Shown here: positions 28,573 to 38,985 of the stretch, piece after piece | Layout: the number at the start of each line of letters is the position of its first letter | Position numbering within the stretch: position 1 is the stretch's first letter | NCBI RefSeq assembly: GCF_014126825.1 | Contig: NZ_CP059900.1 | Location: 1,716,954-1,780,953 of the forward strand | Source of the DNA: Tomitella gaofuii | GTDB lineage: Bacteria; Actinomycetota; Actinomycetes; Mycobacteriales; Mycobacteriaceae | Reading direction: 5' to 3' | Length of the DNA: 64,000 nt | Made by a program: the position numbers and the translations under genes | Notes under the pieces: generated by a model | Databases searched by the model: none | The model's input: only the letters and a program-made list of their open reading frames with translations | Told to the model about the DNA's origin: nothing

Positions 28573-31188
28573 ATGGAAAGCGCCTGGCCGCTGACCGGCC
28601 GAGGAGCCGAGATGCGCCGGATCGGGCAGGCCGTTCGGGGCGGCGGTGGGGCTGTCCTCGTGGGCGAGGTCGGCGCGGGAAAGACGCGGCTGGTCACCGC
28701 GGCACTGGACCGCGCCGAGCGCGACGGCCTGCGCACCTGCCGGCTGGTCGCTTCGCCGGCGTCCAGGGCGGTGCCGCTCGGGGTGCTCGACCAGATCGCG
28801 GGGGACGCCGACGGGGACCCGACGCAGCGCATGCATCGCGTTTTCGACTGGCTCGCGCGCCCCGGCGCGCCGCCCGCAGTCGTCGGGATCGATGACGCCC
28901 ACCACCTCGACGAGGCGTCGGCCTTCGTCGTCCAGCAGATTGTGGCGCGGCGCGTCGCCCCGGTGCTCATCACCTTGTGCACCGGTTCCCGCACGCCGAA
29001 CGCGATCACGTCGCTGTGGGCCGACGATCGGCTGTGGCGCGTCGACGTCGACCCGCTCTCGTTCGACCGGACCCGGACACTGTTGGAAAGGGTCCTGCAG
29101 GCGCCGCTCGAGGCCGGCAGCGCGCGGAGGCTCTACAGGTTGACCCGCGGCAACGTGCTCTACCTGCGAGGGCTGCTGGAGGACGAGGTGGCCTGCGGCC
29201 GGATGGCGCAGTATGCGGGCGTGTGGGTGTGGAGCGGCGCGCCCACCTTCACGCCCAAGTTGTACGACCTGATCGCGGCGAAGATGGGCCGCATCCCGGA
29301 CGAGGTCGCCGACGTCGTGGACCTCCTCGCCGTGGGCGGGCCGCTTCCCGTCGCGGTCCTGGCGCGCATCGCGACCGCCCGCGCCGTCGAGTCGGCGGAG
29401 GAGTCGGGCCTTGTCACGGTGGACGGAAGCGCGCATCCCACTGCGCGTCTCACGCACCCGCTGTTCGGTGAGGTGCGCCGTGCCCACGGAAGCACGCTCC
29501 GGATGCGCAGGATGAGCGGTGCCGTGGCGCGCGATCTCGCGGCCAGAGGTCGACGCGACGCGCACACCGTGGTGCGGCGTGCGGAGCTGATGCTGGCGTC
29601 GGACGACGAGGCGTCGCCGGGACTGCTCGCCGTGGCGGCCCGCTGCGCCATGCATCTGGGCGATTTCGAGCTGGCGGACAGGATGCTCGCGGAGGTCGAG
29701 TCCCGGGACGCGACGGTCGACGTCCTGCTGCCGCGCATTGCTTGCCTGGTGGCGCTCGGTCATGCCGAGGAGGCCGTCGACGTCTGCACGAGGGCGGAGC
29801 ACTCCGGTGGCACGGAGTCCCGGCAGGCGGTGGTGCGCACTATCCACGCGTCCATCCTGGTGTGGATCCTCGCCCGGCCCGACGAGGCGCAGCGCGTGCT
29901 CGACGATGCGCGGGATCTGTGCCGGCGCTCGGGACGGATCGCGGAGCATCATGCGGTCTCCGCGGCGCTGTGCGCCGTGCGCGGCCGCCCGCGGGAGGCC
30001 GCGGCGGAGGCGGCGGAGGCGATGGCGGCGCCTCGGCTGGCGAGGATCCACGCGCAGATCGCGGCGGCCGCGCAGGTCAGTGCGCTCGGAAGCCTCGGGA
30101 GGGGCGACGAGGCCGTACGCGCGGCGCGGAGCCTGGGCGACTCCCGACCGCGGACCGGTGAAGCGGCGGGACTCCGGTGCAGTCTCGGCGTGAACGTCGC
30201 CATCGCGCTGCGGCTCGCCGGCGACCTCGCGGCGGTCCGGGGTGCCGCGGAGGAATACTTTCCGAGTGACGCGGCACAGCCGCAACACGGGTGGCGCTTC
30301 GCGGCGAAGACGGCGCTGCACGGGGTGATCCGTCTCGACGACGGTCGCGTGGCGGACGCGGTTCGGCTGCTGCGCGAAGCGGTGGCCCAGACGGCGGCGT
30401 CGGGGGAGTGCACGACGATGCACCGCTACTGTTCGATGCTCCTCGCCGAGGCGCAGGGCAGGTCGGGGGCGGCGCGGGAGGGCCGGGCGACGCTGCAGCG
30501 CATCGACGCTGCGCGTCCGGCGGGCTTCGTGTGGGCGGACAGCCACGTGTCGGTGGCCCGTGCATGGGTGTATGCGGCAGAAGGCGTGGTGACCGAGGCC
30601 GTGGCGGAGGCGCGGGCCGCCGCCGCGCGCGCGGCGGATTGCGGCCGGATCGCGGACCAGGTGTTCTGCCTGCAGGCCGCCGTCCAATTCGGTGACACGA
30701 CGGCGGTCGGGGAGCTCGCAGCGGTGGCAGGCCGGGTCCATGGGCCCCGCGCAGCAGCTGTGCTCGGACACGCGGCGGCGTTGGCGGCCTCCGACGGTGA
30801 CGCGCTTCTGTCGGCGTCCGCAACGTATGAGGAGTTCGGCGACGTGCTCGCCGCAGCCGATGCGGCGGCGCAGGCGGCGGCCGTGTTCCGCGCGCAGGGC
30901 AGGCGCGGCTCCGCCTTGACGGCGCGGTCGGTGGCCGACCGTGTGACGGCGGGCCGCACCGGCGTGGATTCACCCGCGCTGCGGGCGATGGCGATGCCGT
31001 ACGGGCTCACGGCGCGGCAGCGGGAGATCGCGGGGCTCGTCGCACAGGGGCTGAGCAATCGCGAGGTGGCCGACCGCCTCCACCTGTCGGTGCGCACCGT
31101 AGAGGGACACCTGTATCGGGCTTGCCTCGCCGTGGACGTGGACAGCAGGGACGGTCTTGCGGCGGTGCTGGGCGGCGCCGCCGAGTGA
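28573..31188 (+). CDS. Large ATP-binding LuxR-type regulator (LAL family)
   Basis: 871-aa STAND-type regulator: N-terminal ATPase with Walker A VGEVGAGKTRL (about 30-40) and Walker B AVVGIDDAHHLDE (about 97-109), a long helical TPR-like middle (about 330-760, Ala/Arg-rich repeated pairs) and a C-terminal LuxR HTH (about 810-870: LTARQREIAGLVAQGLSNREVADRL in two parts, LTARQREIAGLVAQG and SNREVADRLHLSVRTVEGHL). ATG 28573 starts at the conserved MESAWPLTGR; an in-frame ATG at 28513 adds 20 unlikely residues. No cognate biosynthetic cluster is next to it; the divergent esterase is the only obvious partner. Confidence 0.88.
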   Translation: MESAWPLTGRGAEMRRIGQAVRGGGGAVLVGEVGAGKTRLVTAALDRAERDGLRTCRLVASPASRAVPLGVLDQIAGDADGDPTQRMHRVFDWLARPGAPPAVVGIDDAHHLDEASAFVVQQIVARRVAPVLITLCTGSRTPNAITSLWADDRLWRVDVDPLSFDRTRTLLERVLQAPLEAGSARRLYRLTRGNVLYLRGLLEDEVACGRMAQYAGVWVWSGAPTFTPKLYDLIAAKMGRIPDEVADVVDLLAVGGPLPVAVLARIATARAVESAEESGLVTVDGSAHPTARLTHPLFGEVRRAHGSTLRMRRMSGAVARDLAARGRRDAHTVVRRAELMLASDDEASPGLLAVAARCAMHLGDFELADRMLAEVESRDATVDVLLPRIACLVALGHAEEAVDVCTRAEHSGGTESRQAVVRTIHASILVWILARPDEAQRVLDDARDLCRRSGRIAEHHAVSAALCAVRGRPREAAAEAAEAMAAPRLARIHAQIAAAAQVSALGSLGRGDEAVRAARSLGDSRPRTGEAAGLRCSLGVNVAIALRLAGDLAAVRGAAEEYFPSDAAQPQHGWRFAAKTALHGVIRLDDGRVADAVRLLREAVAQTAASGECTTMHRYCSMLLAEAQGRSGAAREGRATLQRIDAARPAGFVWADSHVSVARAWVYAAEGVVTEAVAEARAAAARAADCGRIADQVFCLQAAVQFGDTTAVGELAAVAGRVHGPRAAAVLGHAAALAASDGDALLSASATYEEFGDVLAAADAAAQAAAVFRAQGRRGSALTARSVADRVTAGRTGVDSPALRAMAMPYGLTARQREIAGLVAQGLSNREVADRLHLSVRTVEGHLYRACLAVDVDSRDGLAAVLGGAAE

Positions 31189-31227
31189 TCGGCGACGCCG
31201 CCCGGCAGGGGTACCCGGGGGCGCCCG

Positions 31228-31686
31228 TCACGGGAGTACCAGGCAGACGCTCCCCAGGTTGACGCCATTGCCCACTTCCACAGTCTGCGTGGCGCTCTGG
31301 AAGCCGTCGTCGGCGACGAGAACGTGCGTGCCGGCGCTTGCGGGCGTCCACGAGATCGTGACCGGGCCGAGGGAGCCCGGCGCCCACGCGGACCCGATGT
31401 AGACGCCGTTGTCGAAGAAGTCGACCTCGTTGCCGTGCTCCGCCTGGGCGGTCACGTCGTACGCGCAGCCGGTCCCGTAGGGCCCGGCGCCGAGGCTGCC
31501 GAAGCCCATGCCGGGGGCGACGGACAGCGATTGGACGTGTGCGGACGCATTGGGCGCGGTGAGCACCAGTGCCGTCGCCGTGACGCCGAGGGCGGTGACG
31601 CCGGCCTGGAGCCCGCGGCGGACGCGGCGCGTCGGCGGGGCGCCGTGGATGCGGGTGCTGGTGCGGGGCTTGCGGGGCGTGTTCAT
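31228..31686 (-). CDS. Small secreted Ig-like-fold protein of unknown function
   Basis: About 152 aa. A twin-Arg-containing basic start (TRRVRRGLQ) precedes a hydrophobic core (VTALGVTATALVLTA) and an AHA-like cleavage region (NASAHVQS). The mature part has two Cys (GCAYDV, SVCLVLP) and strands WTPASAGTHVLVADDG like a bacterial Ig/fibronectin repeat. ATG 31686 is preferred because GAGGAG lies 9 bases upstream; ATG 31692 is too close. Function unknown. Confidence 0.75.
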   Translation of the reverse strand: MNTPRKPRTSTRIHGAPPTRRVRRGLQAGVTALGVTATALVLTAPNASAHVQSLSVAPGMGFGSLGAGPYGTGCAYDVTAQAEHGNEVDFFDNGVYIGSAWAPGSLGPVTISWTPASAGTHVLVADDGFQSATQTVEVGNGVNLGSVCLVLP

Positions 31687-31867
31687 GATCATCGGCTCCT
31701 CGTCGCGCTGGATGCTGGCACAGCCATCGTCGAACCGGCCTGCCGCCCGGGAGCGAGTAGTCGACTACCCGAATCTTCCGGGGGCCGCTCCGACCACTCG
31801 TGCATAGCGTCCGGGGCGCGCACGGTCCGGCATCACGGCGTGCAGCACGATCTGGGATCATGGGGGC

Positions 31868-33250
<1,383 letters not shown>

Positions 33251-33328
33251 GAGGCCGCTCCCAGTGGGCCCGGCTGTGCCCGTCGCCCGGGATCGGCGGC
33301 GGCGGGCCCGGTCGGTAGTGTGTGCCGC

Positions 33329-34507
33329 ATGAGCGAGCAGCGCAGCCAGGCCGATTCCGCATCGTGGCAGGGGTTCTCCACCCGCGCCATCCACGCAGGC
33401 TATGAGCCGGATCCGCGGACCGGCGCGGTGAACGTCCCCATCTACGCCTCGTCCACCTTCGCGCAGGACGGCGTCGGCGGCATGCGCGACGGCTTCGAGT
33501 ATGCGCGCACGGGCAACCCCACCCGCCGGCCGCTGGAGGCGAACCTGGCGGCGATCGAGGCGGGCACCTTCGGCCGGGCGTTCGGCTCGGGCATGGCCGC
33601 GACGGACACGATGATCCGCGCGGCGCTGCGCCCCGGCGATCACCTCGTCATCCCCAACGACGCCTACGGCGGCACGTTCCGGCTCATCGACAAGGTCTTC
33701 ACGCAGTGGGGCATCGAGTACACGCCCGCGGCCGTCAATGACGTCGACGCCGTCCGTGCGGCCATGCGGCCCAACACCAAGCTGGTGTGGCTGGAGACGC
33801 CCACCAACCCGCTGCTCAACGTGGGCGACATCGCCGCGCTGGCGCAGGCGGCCCACGACGGCGGGGCGAAGCTGGTGGTGGACAACACCTTCGCGTCGCC
33901 CTACCTGCAGAACCCGCTGACGCTGGGTGCCGATGTGGTCCTGCATTCCACCACCAAGTACATCGGTGGCCACTCGGACGTGGTCGGCGGCGCATTGGTG
34001 ACCGACGACGAAGAGCTGGACGCGGCGTTCGCGTTCCTGCAGAACGGCGCGGGGGCGGTGCCCGGCCCGTTCGACGCGTTCCTCACGCTGCGCGGCATCA
34101 AGACGCTCGAGGTGCGCATGGAGCGGCACTGCGACAACGCGGAGAAGCTGGTCCAGTTCTTCACCGGGCACCCGGCAGTCGAGAAGGTTCTCTACCCGGG
34201 GCTCGCCGAGCACCCGGGTCACCAGGTCGCGGCGACGCAGATGCGGCGCTTCGGCGGCATGGTGTCGGTGCAGCTCGCCGGCGGCAAGCAGGCGGCGCTC
34301 GACTTCTGCTCGCGTACCGAGATCTTCACGTTGGCCGAGTCGCTGGGCGGCGTCGAATCGCTCATCGAGCACCCGGGCGCGATGACCCACGCCTCGACGG
34401 CCGGGTCGCTGCTGGAGGTGCCGGAGAACCTGGTGCGCCTGTCCGTGGGGATCGAGGACGGCGGCGATCTGCTGGGCGACGTCGAGCAGGCGCTCGAGGG
34501 CCTCTGA
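33329..34507 (+). CDS. metB: Cystathionine gamma-synthase
   Basis: PLP-dependent gamma-replacement enzyme forming cystathionine from an activated homoserine and cysteine. 392 aa. Motifs: FSTRAIHAGYEPDPRTGAVN, YARTGNPTR (phosphate and active-site Tyr), the PLP Lys in STTKYIGGHSD (near 209), and SLGGVESLIEHPGAMTH (near 335). ATG 33329 is taken over an upstream codon at 33320 because homologues begin here. With cbs next door it links methionine and cysteine metabolism in both directions; a gamma-lyase role cannot be excluded. A terminator hairpin follows. Confidence 0.92.
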   Translation: MSEQRSQADSASWQGFSTRAIHAGYEPDPRTGAVNVPIYASSTFAQDGVGGMRDGFEYARTGNPTRRPLEANLAAIEAGTFGRAFGSGMAATDTMIRAALRPGDHLVIPNDAYGGTFRLIDKVFTQWGIEYTPAAVNDVDAVRAAMRPNTKLVWLETPTNPLLNVGDIAALAQAAHDGGAKLVVDNTFASPYLQNPLTLGADVVLHSTTKYIGGHSDVVGGALVTDDEELDAAFAFLQNGAGAVPGPFDAFLTLRGIKTLEVRMERHCDNAEKLVQFFTGHPAVEKVLYPGLAEHPGHQVAATQMRRFGGMVSVQLAGGKQAALDFCSRTEIFTLAESLGGVESLIEHPGAMTHASTAGSLLEVPENLVRLSVGIEDGGDLLGDVEQALEGL

Positions 34508-34534
34508 CCTGCTGCTCTGACCTGCTATCCTGAT

Positions 34535-34571
34535 CCGGCGCCGCCCTGGCTTTCCGCCACGGCGGCGCCGG
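34535..34571. terminator. Bidirectional hairpin terminator
   Basis: 11-bp perfect arms CCGGCGCCGCC / GGCGGCGCCGG with a 15-base loop, between the convergent metB and the 630-aa gene. Confidence 0.65.
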
Positions 34572-34572
34572 C

Positions 34573-36465
34573 TCAGTTGGTGGACTGGTTGGGTAGGTGC
34601 GCGCCGATGTAGCCGACGTAGACGGTGCCGGAGCATCCGGTGTCGTCGTAATAGTGCAGGCGCGGGCTGACGGTGCTCCCGCCGCCCACGCGGAAGTGTC
34701 CGCCCATGAAGATCGCGCCGTCGGGGTGCACCGATTCCGGCACCGGCAGCACGCGCGGTTCCCGGAATGCCGCCGCGCGCGTGGTCGTGTCGCTCTCCAC
34801 CGCGGCATGGTCGTGGACGGAGAATCCGCGGCAGCCGGGCGGCGTCTGCGTGAGGTAGTTGTGCACGCCGGGCGGCCCGGTGCCGGTGGTGCGCGATTCC
34901 GCGTAGTCGGACAGCGCGAGCAGCGCCTTCCACGTCTTGTGCACGTATCCACGGGCGTTCGACTGCCGGTCCAGGCGCAGCGCAGGCTGCGGGTCGCCGG
35001 TGAATCGCACGTGCGGAATCCCGTCGAGGCGGTCGAGGAGTTCGGCGAACGTGTCCGGCGCGGCGGAGTCCTGCGTACCCGGCATCGGCCCCGGCGCCGC
35101 CGGCCCCGGTGTGCCGCGCAGATCGTCGATGATGCGCTGCGCAGCGTCGAGGGCGCGGTGCGCGGTGGCGAGCTCGTGGCGCAGCCGTCGGATCTCGTCG
35201 CGGTCGCGGCGGTGTTCGCGGGTGCGGCGGAGGCCGCGCCGGGCGACGATGCGCAGGCTCTCCAGCGAGTCCGTGTCGATGGCGCGGTCGCCGAGGACGT
35301 CCTCGAGGATGTCGCCGAGCAGTGACCCGAGCGGCCCGCCGGGCAGCCCGCCGGAACGGGTGCGCGGGATCGTGTGGCCGGGCGCCACGTGTGCGCCCGG
35401 TTTCGGCGGCACGGAATCCGGCGTCGGCGCGGAGTCATCCGACGCGGTAGTGGACTCCCCGGGGGCAGGCCGGGCCTCGGCGGCGGACGGAGCCTCCCTG
35501 CACCGATCTATGAGGCTGCTCAGCTGTGCGTCGGCCTCCTCGACGGCCGGCGGCAGCGCGGCGGCGAGGGCATAACGCAGCGCCAGGTGCCACAGCTCGC
35601 GGCGCAGGCCGTACTCGTCGGAGACGAGCCTGTCCGCCCCGATGACGCTGTGGTGCACGGGGAAGCCGGCTTCCGTCGGATCCGGAGCAGGTGCGCCGTC
35701 CTCCGGCACGGCGGGGCCGTCGGCCGCGGCGGGCGTGGATGGCGGGAAGACCGCTCCCGTGCCCGGGCCGATCCGCAGCGCCGCCGGCACCGCCTCGTTG
35801 AACTGTGCGGTGGCCGGCGCGTCGAGGACCCGCGCGACGAGGAGCGTTTCCGCGTCGGCCGTCAGGGACGCGACGAGGTCGGCGAGCCTGCGCACCGGGA
35901 ACCCGTGGTCGGTGCCGACGACCAGGACGGGCCGCGCGCGGCCGGGATCGCGCAACGCGTCGAGGAGCTCCGGGACGTCCGGCCGCTGCGCGATGGGGAC
36001 GCCCGTCGTCAGCGGGTGCGCGCCGTCACGGGCGCCCAGCTCGGCGGCCAGCGCGGCGGCGACGCGGGGCGCGCGGGTGGGCGGCGCCTCCGAGCATTCG
36101 CGGACCAGCACCCAGCCGTGCCGGCCGAAACGGTCGACCTCGTAGGTGATCGAAGTGGTGCGCGGTCCGTCCGCGGGTGTGTCGGTGCGCGGACCGCCGC
36201 CCGGGACGGGCCCGGGCTTGCGTTCCGGCGCCCCGCCGGCCTCGGTGCCGCGCGTGAGGGTGATCCGCCCGGCACGGCGGCCGCTGCCGCGGTCGACGCG
36301 GCCGGCGCGCGCCGCGTGCGAGGCCGCGTCGAGGGTGACGCGTTCGCCGGGTGCCGGGACGCGGCCCTCCCAGCCGGCTTCCGCGAACCAGTCGCCGAGG
36401 GCCCTGTCGATGATCGCGAGGGCGCCGGGGACGTCGAAGCGGAAGTAGATCGGGCACTGGTGCAC
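34573..36465 (-). CDS. Large protein of unknown function with a conserved-looking C-terminal block
   Basis: Not recognised. About 630 aa from GTG 36465 (AGGAG 7-8 bases upstream; the open frame extends further but upstream residues look non-coding). The N-terminal ~60 residues (PIYFRFDVPGALAIIDRALGDWF in parts) look folded, followed by a Pro/Gly/Arg linker, an alpha/beta part with PVLVVGTDHGFPVRRLADLV (about 230-250), another Pro/Ser linker, a coiled coil (about 415-460, HRRDRDEIRRLRHELATAH) and a dense C-terminal block with VHKTWKALLALSDYA, QTPPGCRGFSVHD, FMGGHFRVGGGS and TVYVGYIGAHLPNQ. The coiled-coil plus C-terminal block recalls actinobacterial proteins of suspected conflict or defence type, but this is memory, not a search. 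Sits alone between core metB and the monooxygenase. Confidence 0.65.
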   Translation of the reverse strand: MHQCPIYFRFDVPGALAIIDRALGDWFAEAGWEGRVPAPGERVTLDAASHAARAGRVDRGSGRRAGRITLTRGTEAGGAPERKPGPVPGGGPRTDTPADGPRTTSITYEVDRFGRHGWVLVRECSEAPPTRAPRVAAALAAELGARDGAHPLTTGVPIAQRPDVPELLDALRDPGRARPVLVVGTDHGFPVRRLADLVASLTADAETLLVARVLDAPATAQFNEAVPAALRIGPGTGAVFPPSTPAAADGPAVPEDGAPAPDPTEAGFPVHHSVIGADRLVSDEYGLRRELWHLALRYALAAALPPAVEEADAQLSSLIDRCREAPSAAEARPAPGESTTASDDSAPTPDSVPPKPGAHVAPGHTIPRTRSGGLPGGPLGSLLGDILEDVLGDRAIDTDSLESLRIVARRGLRRTREHRRDRDEIRRLRHELATAHRALDAAQRIIDDLRGTPGPAAPGPMPGTQDSAAPDTFAELLDRLDGIPHVRFTGDPQPALRLDRQSNARGYVHKTWKALLALSDYAESRTTGTGPPGVHNYLTQTPPGCRGFSVHDHAAVESDTTTRAAAFREPRVLPVPESVHPDGAIFMGGHFRVGGGSTVSPRLHYYDDTGCSGTVYVGYIGAHLPNQSTN

Positions 36466-36495
36466 GGGTCTGCTCCTCGGTCCTCGTGGGCGTGG

Positions 36496-36528
36496 TTTCA
36501 CGTACGCAGCGTTTTCACGTACGCAGCG
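36496..36528. promoter_or_regulatory. Tandem 16-bp direct repeat in the divergent promoter region
   Basis: TTTCACGTACGCAGCG occurs twice (36496-36511 and 36513-36528), separated by one base, 31 bases upstream of the 630-aa gene. The rest of the 323-base gap to the monooxygenase has only an AT-rich patch near 36700. The repeat suggests a cooperative regulator site. Confidence 0.5.
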
Positions 36529-36788
36529 GTTTCTCTGCCGACACGCATTGTCACACGAGATCCCCGTGCGCAATCCGCGGAGCGGGCCGCCGTGGTCGGA
36601 TTGTGACGGTGTGCACCGGTGCTTTCCCCGCAGGTGGAGTAGGCGAGGAAGCAGGGAGGGTGACGCACGCCGCGCTCTGTGACACACTTAACGGTGAACG
36701 CATGGTTACATTTAAATCGACCAGCGAGCCGGGCGCCGGCACGAAACAGGGTGCGGTGTGCGGGTGCGATGGCGAGGGGAGCGGCCGG

Positions 36789-38324
36789 ATGGGAAACGTG
36801 GACACGCCGGGCGGGGCGGACCGGCCGCAGTACGAGGCCGTCATCGTCGGCGCCGGTTTCGGGGGCATGGGCGCGGCGATCGCGCTGCAGCGTCTCGGCA
36901 TCGACGACGTGCTCATCCTCGAGCGCGAGGATGACCTGGGCGGCACCTGGCACGTCAACCACTACCCGGGCCTGGCGGTGGACATCGCTTCGGTCACCTA
37001 CTCGTTCTCGTTCGAGCCCAACCCGTACTGGTCACGCCTGTTCGCGCCCGGCGCGGAGCTCAAGCAGTACGCCGAGCACGTGGCCGGCAAGTACGACCTG
37101 CGCCGGCGGATGCGTTTTGGCCAGGTCGTCGAAGGCGCACGGTGGAACGAGGACGGCCGCTTCTGGTCGGTGGCGATCCGCGGTGGGCACGCCGTCACCG
37201 CGCGCTACCTGCTCACCGCCACCGGGTTCCTCTCGCAGCCGCAGATGCCCGCCATCGACGGCATCGACGAGTTCGCCGGCACCGTGCTGCACACCACCGC
37301 GTGGGACGACGAGGCGGACATGCGCGGCCGTCGCGTCGGGATCATCGGGACCGGCGCCACCGCCGTGCAGCTGATCCCCGAGCTCGCCGAAGCCGCATCC
37401 GCGCTCACCGTCTACCAGCGCACGCCCATCTGGGTGGTGCCCAAGGTCGATTTCCCCATCCCGCGCCCAGTACAGCGCCTGTTCGCGCGTGTGCCGCTGA
37501 CGCAGAAGGCTGCGCGGCTGGCCAACACCGCGGTGCTCGAGGCGATGATGGTCAGCGCGGTGCTGCACTACCGGCAGAGCCGCTTCCTCAACGCCGGGGC
37601 GGCCTTGCTGGCCAAGGGACACCTGCGCCGCCAGGTGCGTGACAGGAACCTGCGCCGCAAGCTCACGCCCGCCTACGACTTCGGGTGCAAGCGGCCGACG
37701 TTCTCCAACCACTACTTCCGCGCGTTCACCCGCCCGAACGTGGAGTTGGAGACAGACTCGATCGCGCGCATCGACGCCGGCGGCATCGTCACCGCGGACG
37801 GGCGCCGCACCGATATCGACACCCTCGTGCTGGCCACCGGGTTCAACCTGTGGGACGTGAACTTCCCCGCCATCGAGGTGATCGGACGCGGCGGCAGGAA
37901 CCTGGGCGCCTGGTGGCGGGACAACCGGTTCCAGGCGTACGAGGGCGTGTCGGTGCCGCGGTTCCCCAACTTCCTCACGCTCTCCAGCCCGTACTCGTAC
38001 AGCGGCCTGTCGTACTTCACCACCATCGAGGCGCAGATGAAGCACCTCACCCGCCTGTTCCAGGGCATGCGGGCGGCGGGGGCGGACACCTTCGAGGTGA
38101 CCGAGAGCGCCAACACCGCGTTCCTGGACCGGGTCACCGACCTGCTCGGCGATTCGGTGTTCTACCGCGGCGCCTGCGAGGGCTCGCGCAGCTACTACTT
38201 CAACCAGCATGGCGAGGCGGCGATCCTGCGGCCCACCTCGACGGCGAACGCACTGTGGGAAGCGGGCAGGTTTCCGTTGGCGGACTACGCGTTCAGCGCG
38301 TCGCCGGTGCCGGCCTCGTCGTGA
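36789..38324 (+). CDS. Flavin-dependent monooxygenase, Baeyer-Villiger type
   Basis: FAD/NADPH enzyme inserting oxygen next to a ketone. 511 aa: FAD Rossmann motif VIVGAGFGGMG (near 18), GTWHVNHYPG (near 53), the Baeyer-Villiger fingerprint FxGxxxHTxxW as FAGTVLHTTAW (near 160-170), the NADPH Rossmann motif VGIIGTGATAVQ (near 182) and LATGF (near 345). ATG 36789 starts at the first residues before the flavin fold; upstream in-frame codons are unlikely to be translated. Substrate unknown; steroid or cyclic ketone catabolism is common in this order. Its 3' end overlaps the convergent marR gene by 40 bases. Confidence 0.9.
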   Translation: MGNVDTPGGADRPQYEAVIVGAGFGGMGAAIALQRLGIDDVLILEREDDLGGTWHVNHYPGLAVDIASVTYSFSFEPNPYWSRLFAPGAELKQYAEHVAGKYDLRRRMRFGQVVEGARWNEDGRFWSVAIRGGHAVTARYLLTATGFLSQPQMPAIDGIDEFAGTVLHTTAWDDEADMRGRRVGIIGTGATAVQLIPELAEAASALTVYQRTPIWVVPKVDFPIPRPVQRLFARVPLTQKAARLANTAVLEAMMVSAVLHYRQSRFLNAGAALLAKGHLRRQVRDRNLRRKLTPAYDFGCKRPTFSNHYFRAFTRPNVELETDSIARIDAGGIVTADGRRTDIDTLVLATGFNLWDVNFPAIEVIGRGGRNLGAWWRDNRFQAYEGVSVPRFPNFLTLSSPYSYSGLSYFTTIEAQMKHLTRLFQGMRAAGADTFEVTESANTAFLDRVTDLLGDSVFYRGACEGSRSYYFNQHGEAAILRPTSTANALWEAGRFPLADYAFSASPVPASS

Positions 38325-38845
38325 CCTGACCTGTCCTGGCCCGCGCCCCCGCGGCGCCGTCGCAGCGCCCGCCACCGTTCGAGTATGCCGGGCAGCTCGC
38401 CCTCGAGGAACTCGAAGAACTCCAGGGCCTCCGCCATGCGCCGCCCGGCCGGCGAGTCCGCGCCGAGCGCCGCGACGCCGTCGCGCAGGTCGTTCCGCCA
38501 CGCCCGCAGCGCGCGCATGTCCTGGAGCATCAGGTTGACGAACGAGTCCGACTCGGCGATGTAGAGGTCCTGCCGGGTGCCGCTGACGGTGCCGCGGGTG
38601 ATGAAGCCGACCTGCGCCAGCCAGCGGACCGCGCCGGAGACCGCGCCCGCGCTCACGCCCAACGCGTCCTTGAGTTGCGCCGCCGTCAGGCCCCGTGACG
38701 GTGCCGCCATCAGCGTGGCGAAGACCCGCGACGCCATCCGCGGCAGCCCGGAGGTGGTCATCGACGAGGCGAAGCGCTCGACGAACTCGGCCGCCGCGTC
38801 CTCCAGGCGGGCCGCGGGTTCCGCTGCGGCACGTCCATCCGGCAT
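38285..38845 (-). CDS. MarR/GbsR-like transcriptional regulator
   Basis: 186 aa with a winged helix-turn-helix (about 40-100: VFATLMAAPSRGLTAAQLKDALGVSAGAVSGAVRWLAQVGFI in segments) and a long C-terminal helix. This form is frequent beside daunorubicin/tetronasin-type ABC exporters. ATG 38845 has GGAGG 5 bases upstream; GTG 38851 is too close. Divergent from the exporter pair, whose promoter it probably represses. Confidence 0.87.
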   Translation of the reverse strand: MPDGRAAAEPAARLEDAAAEFVERFASSMTTSGLPRMASRVFATLMAAPSRGLTAAQLKDALGVSAGAVSGAVRWLAQVGFITRGTVSGTRQDLYIAESDSFVNLMLQDMRALRAWRNDLRDGVAALGADSPAGRRMAEALEFFEFLEGELPGILERWRALRRRRGGAGQDRSGHDEAGTGDALNA

Positions 38846-38926
38846 GGGCACCTCCGGGAGCGGGTCGTAGGGGCGGCTAGGGGCGGGGCGTCCCGGCGGT
38901 CGGGTCGGGCGACATCACCGCCCTCC

Positions 38927-38974
38927 CAGTGTTTCACCTTTTTCTCAGTGTTCACAACATACTGAAAGATATGT
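38927..38974. promoter_or_regulatory. Putative operator/promoter of the ABC exporter
   Basis: Two direct repeats CAGTGTTTCAC and CAGTGTTCAC, 19 bases apart, followed by an inverted repeat ACATA-8-TATGT (38957-38974) just upstream of the ATPase start. The AT-rich run in a GC-rich context and its place next to marR suggest the regulator's site. Confidence 0.5.
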
Positions 38975-38985
38975 ACGCTGGGGCC

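Noticed and set aside
34573..36687. Longer version of the 630-aa protein starting at 36687
   Set aside because: The extra 74 residues cross the direct repeats and lack a ribosome site; GTG 36465 has AGGAG at ideal spacing.
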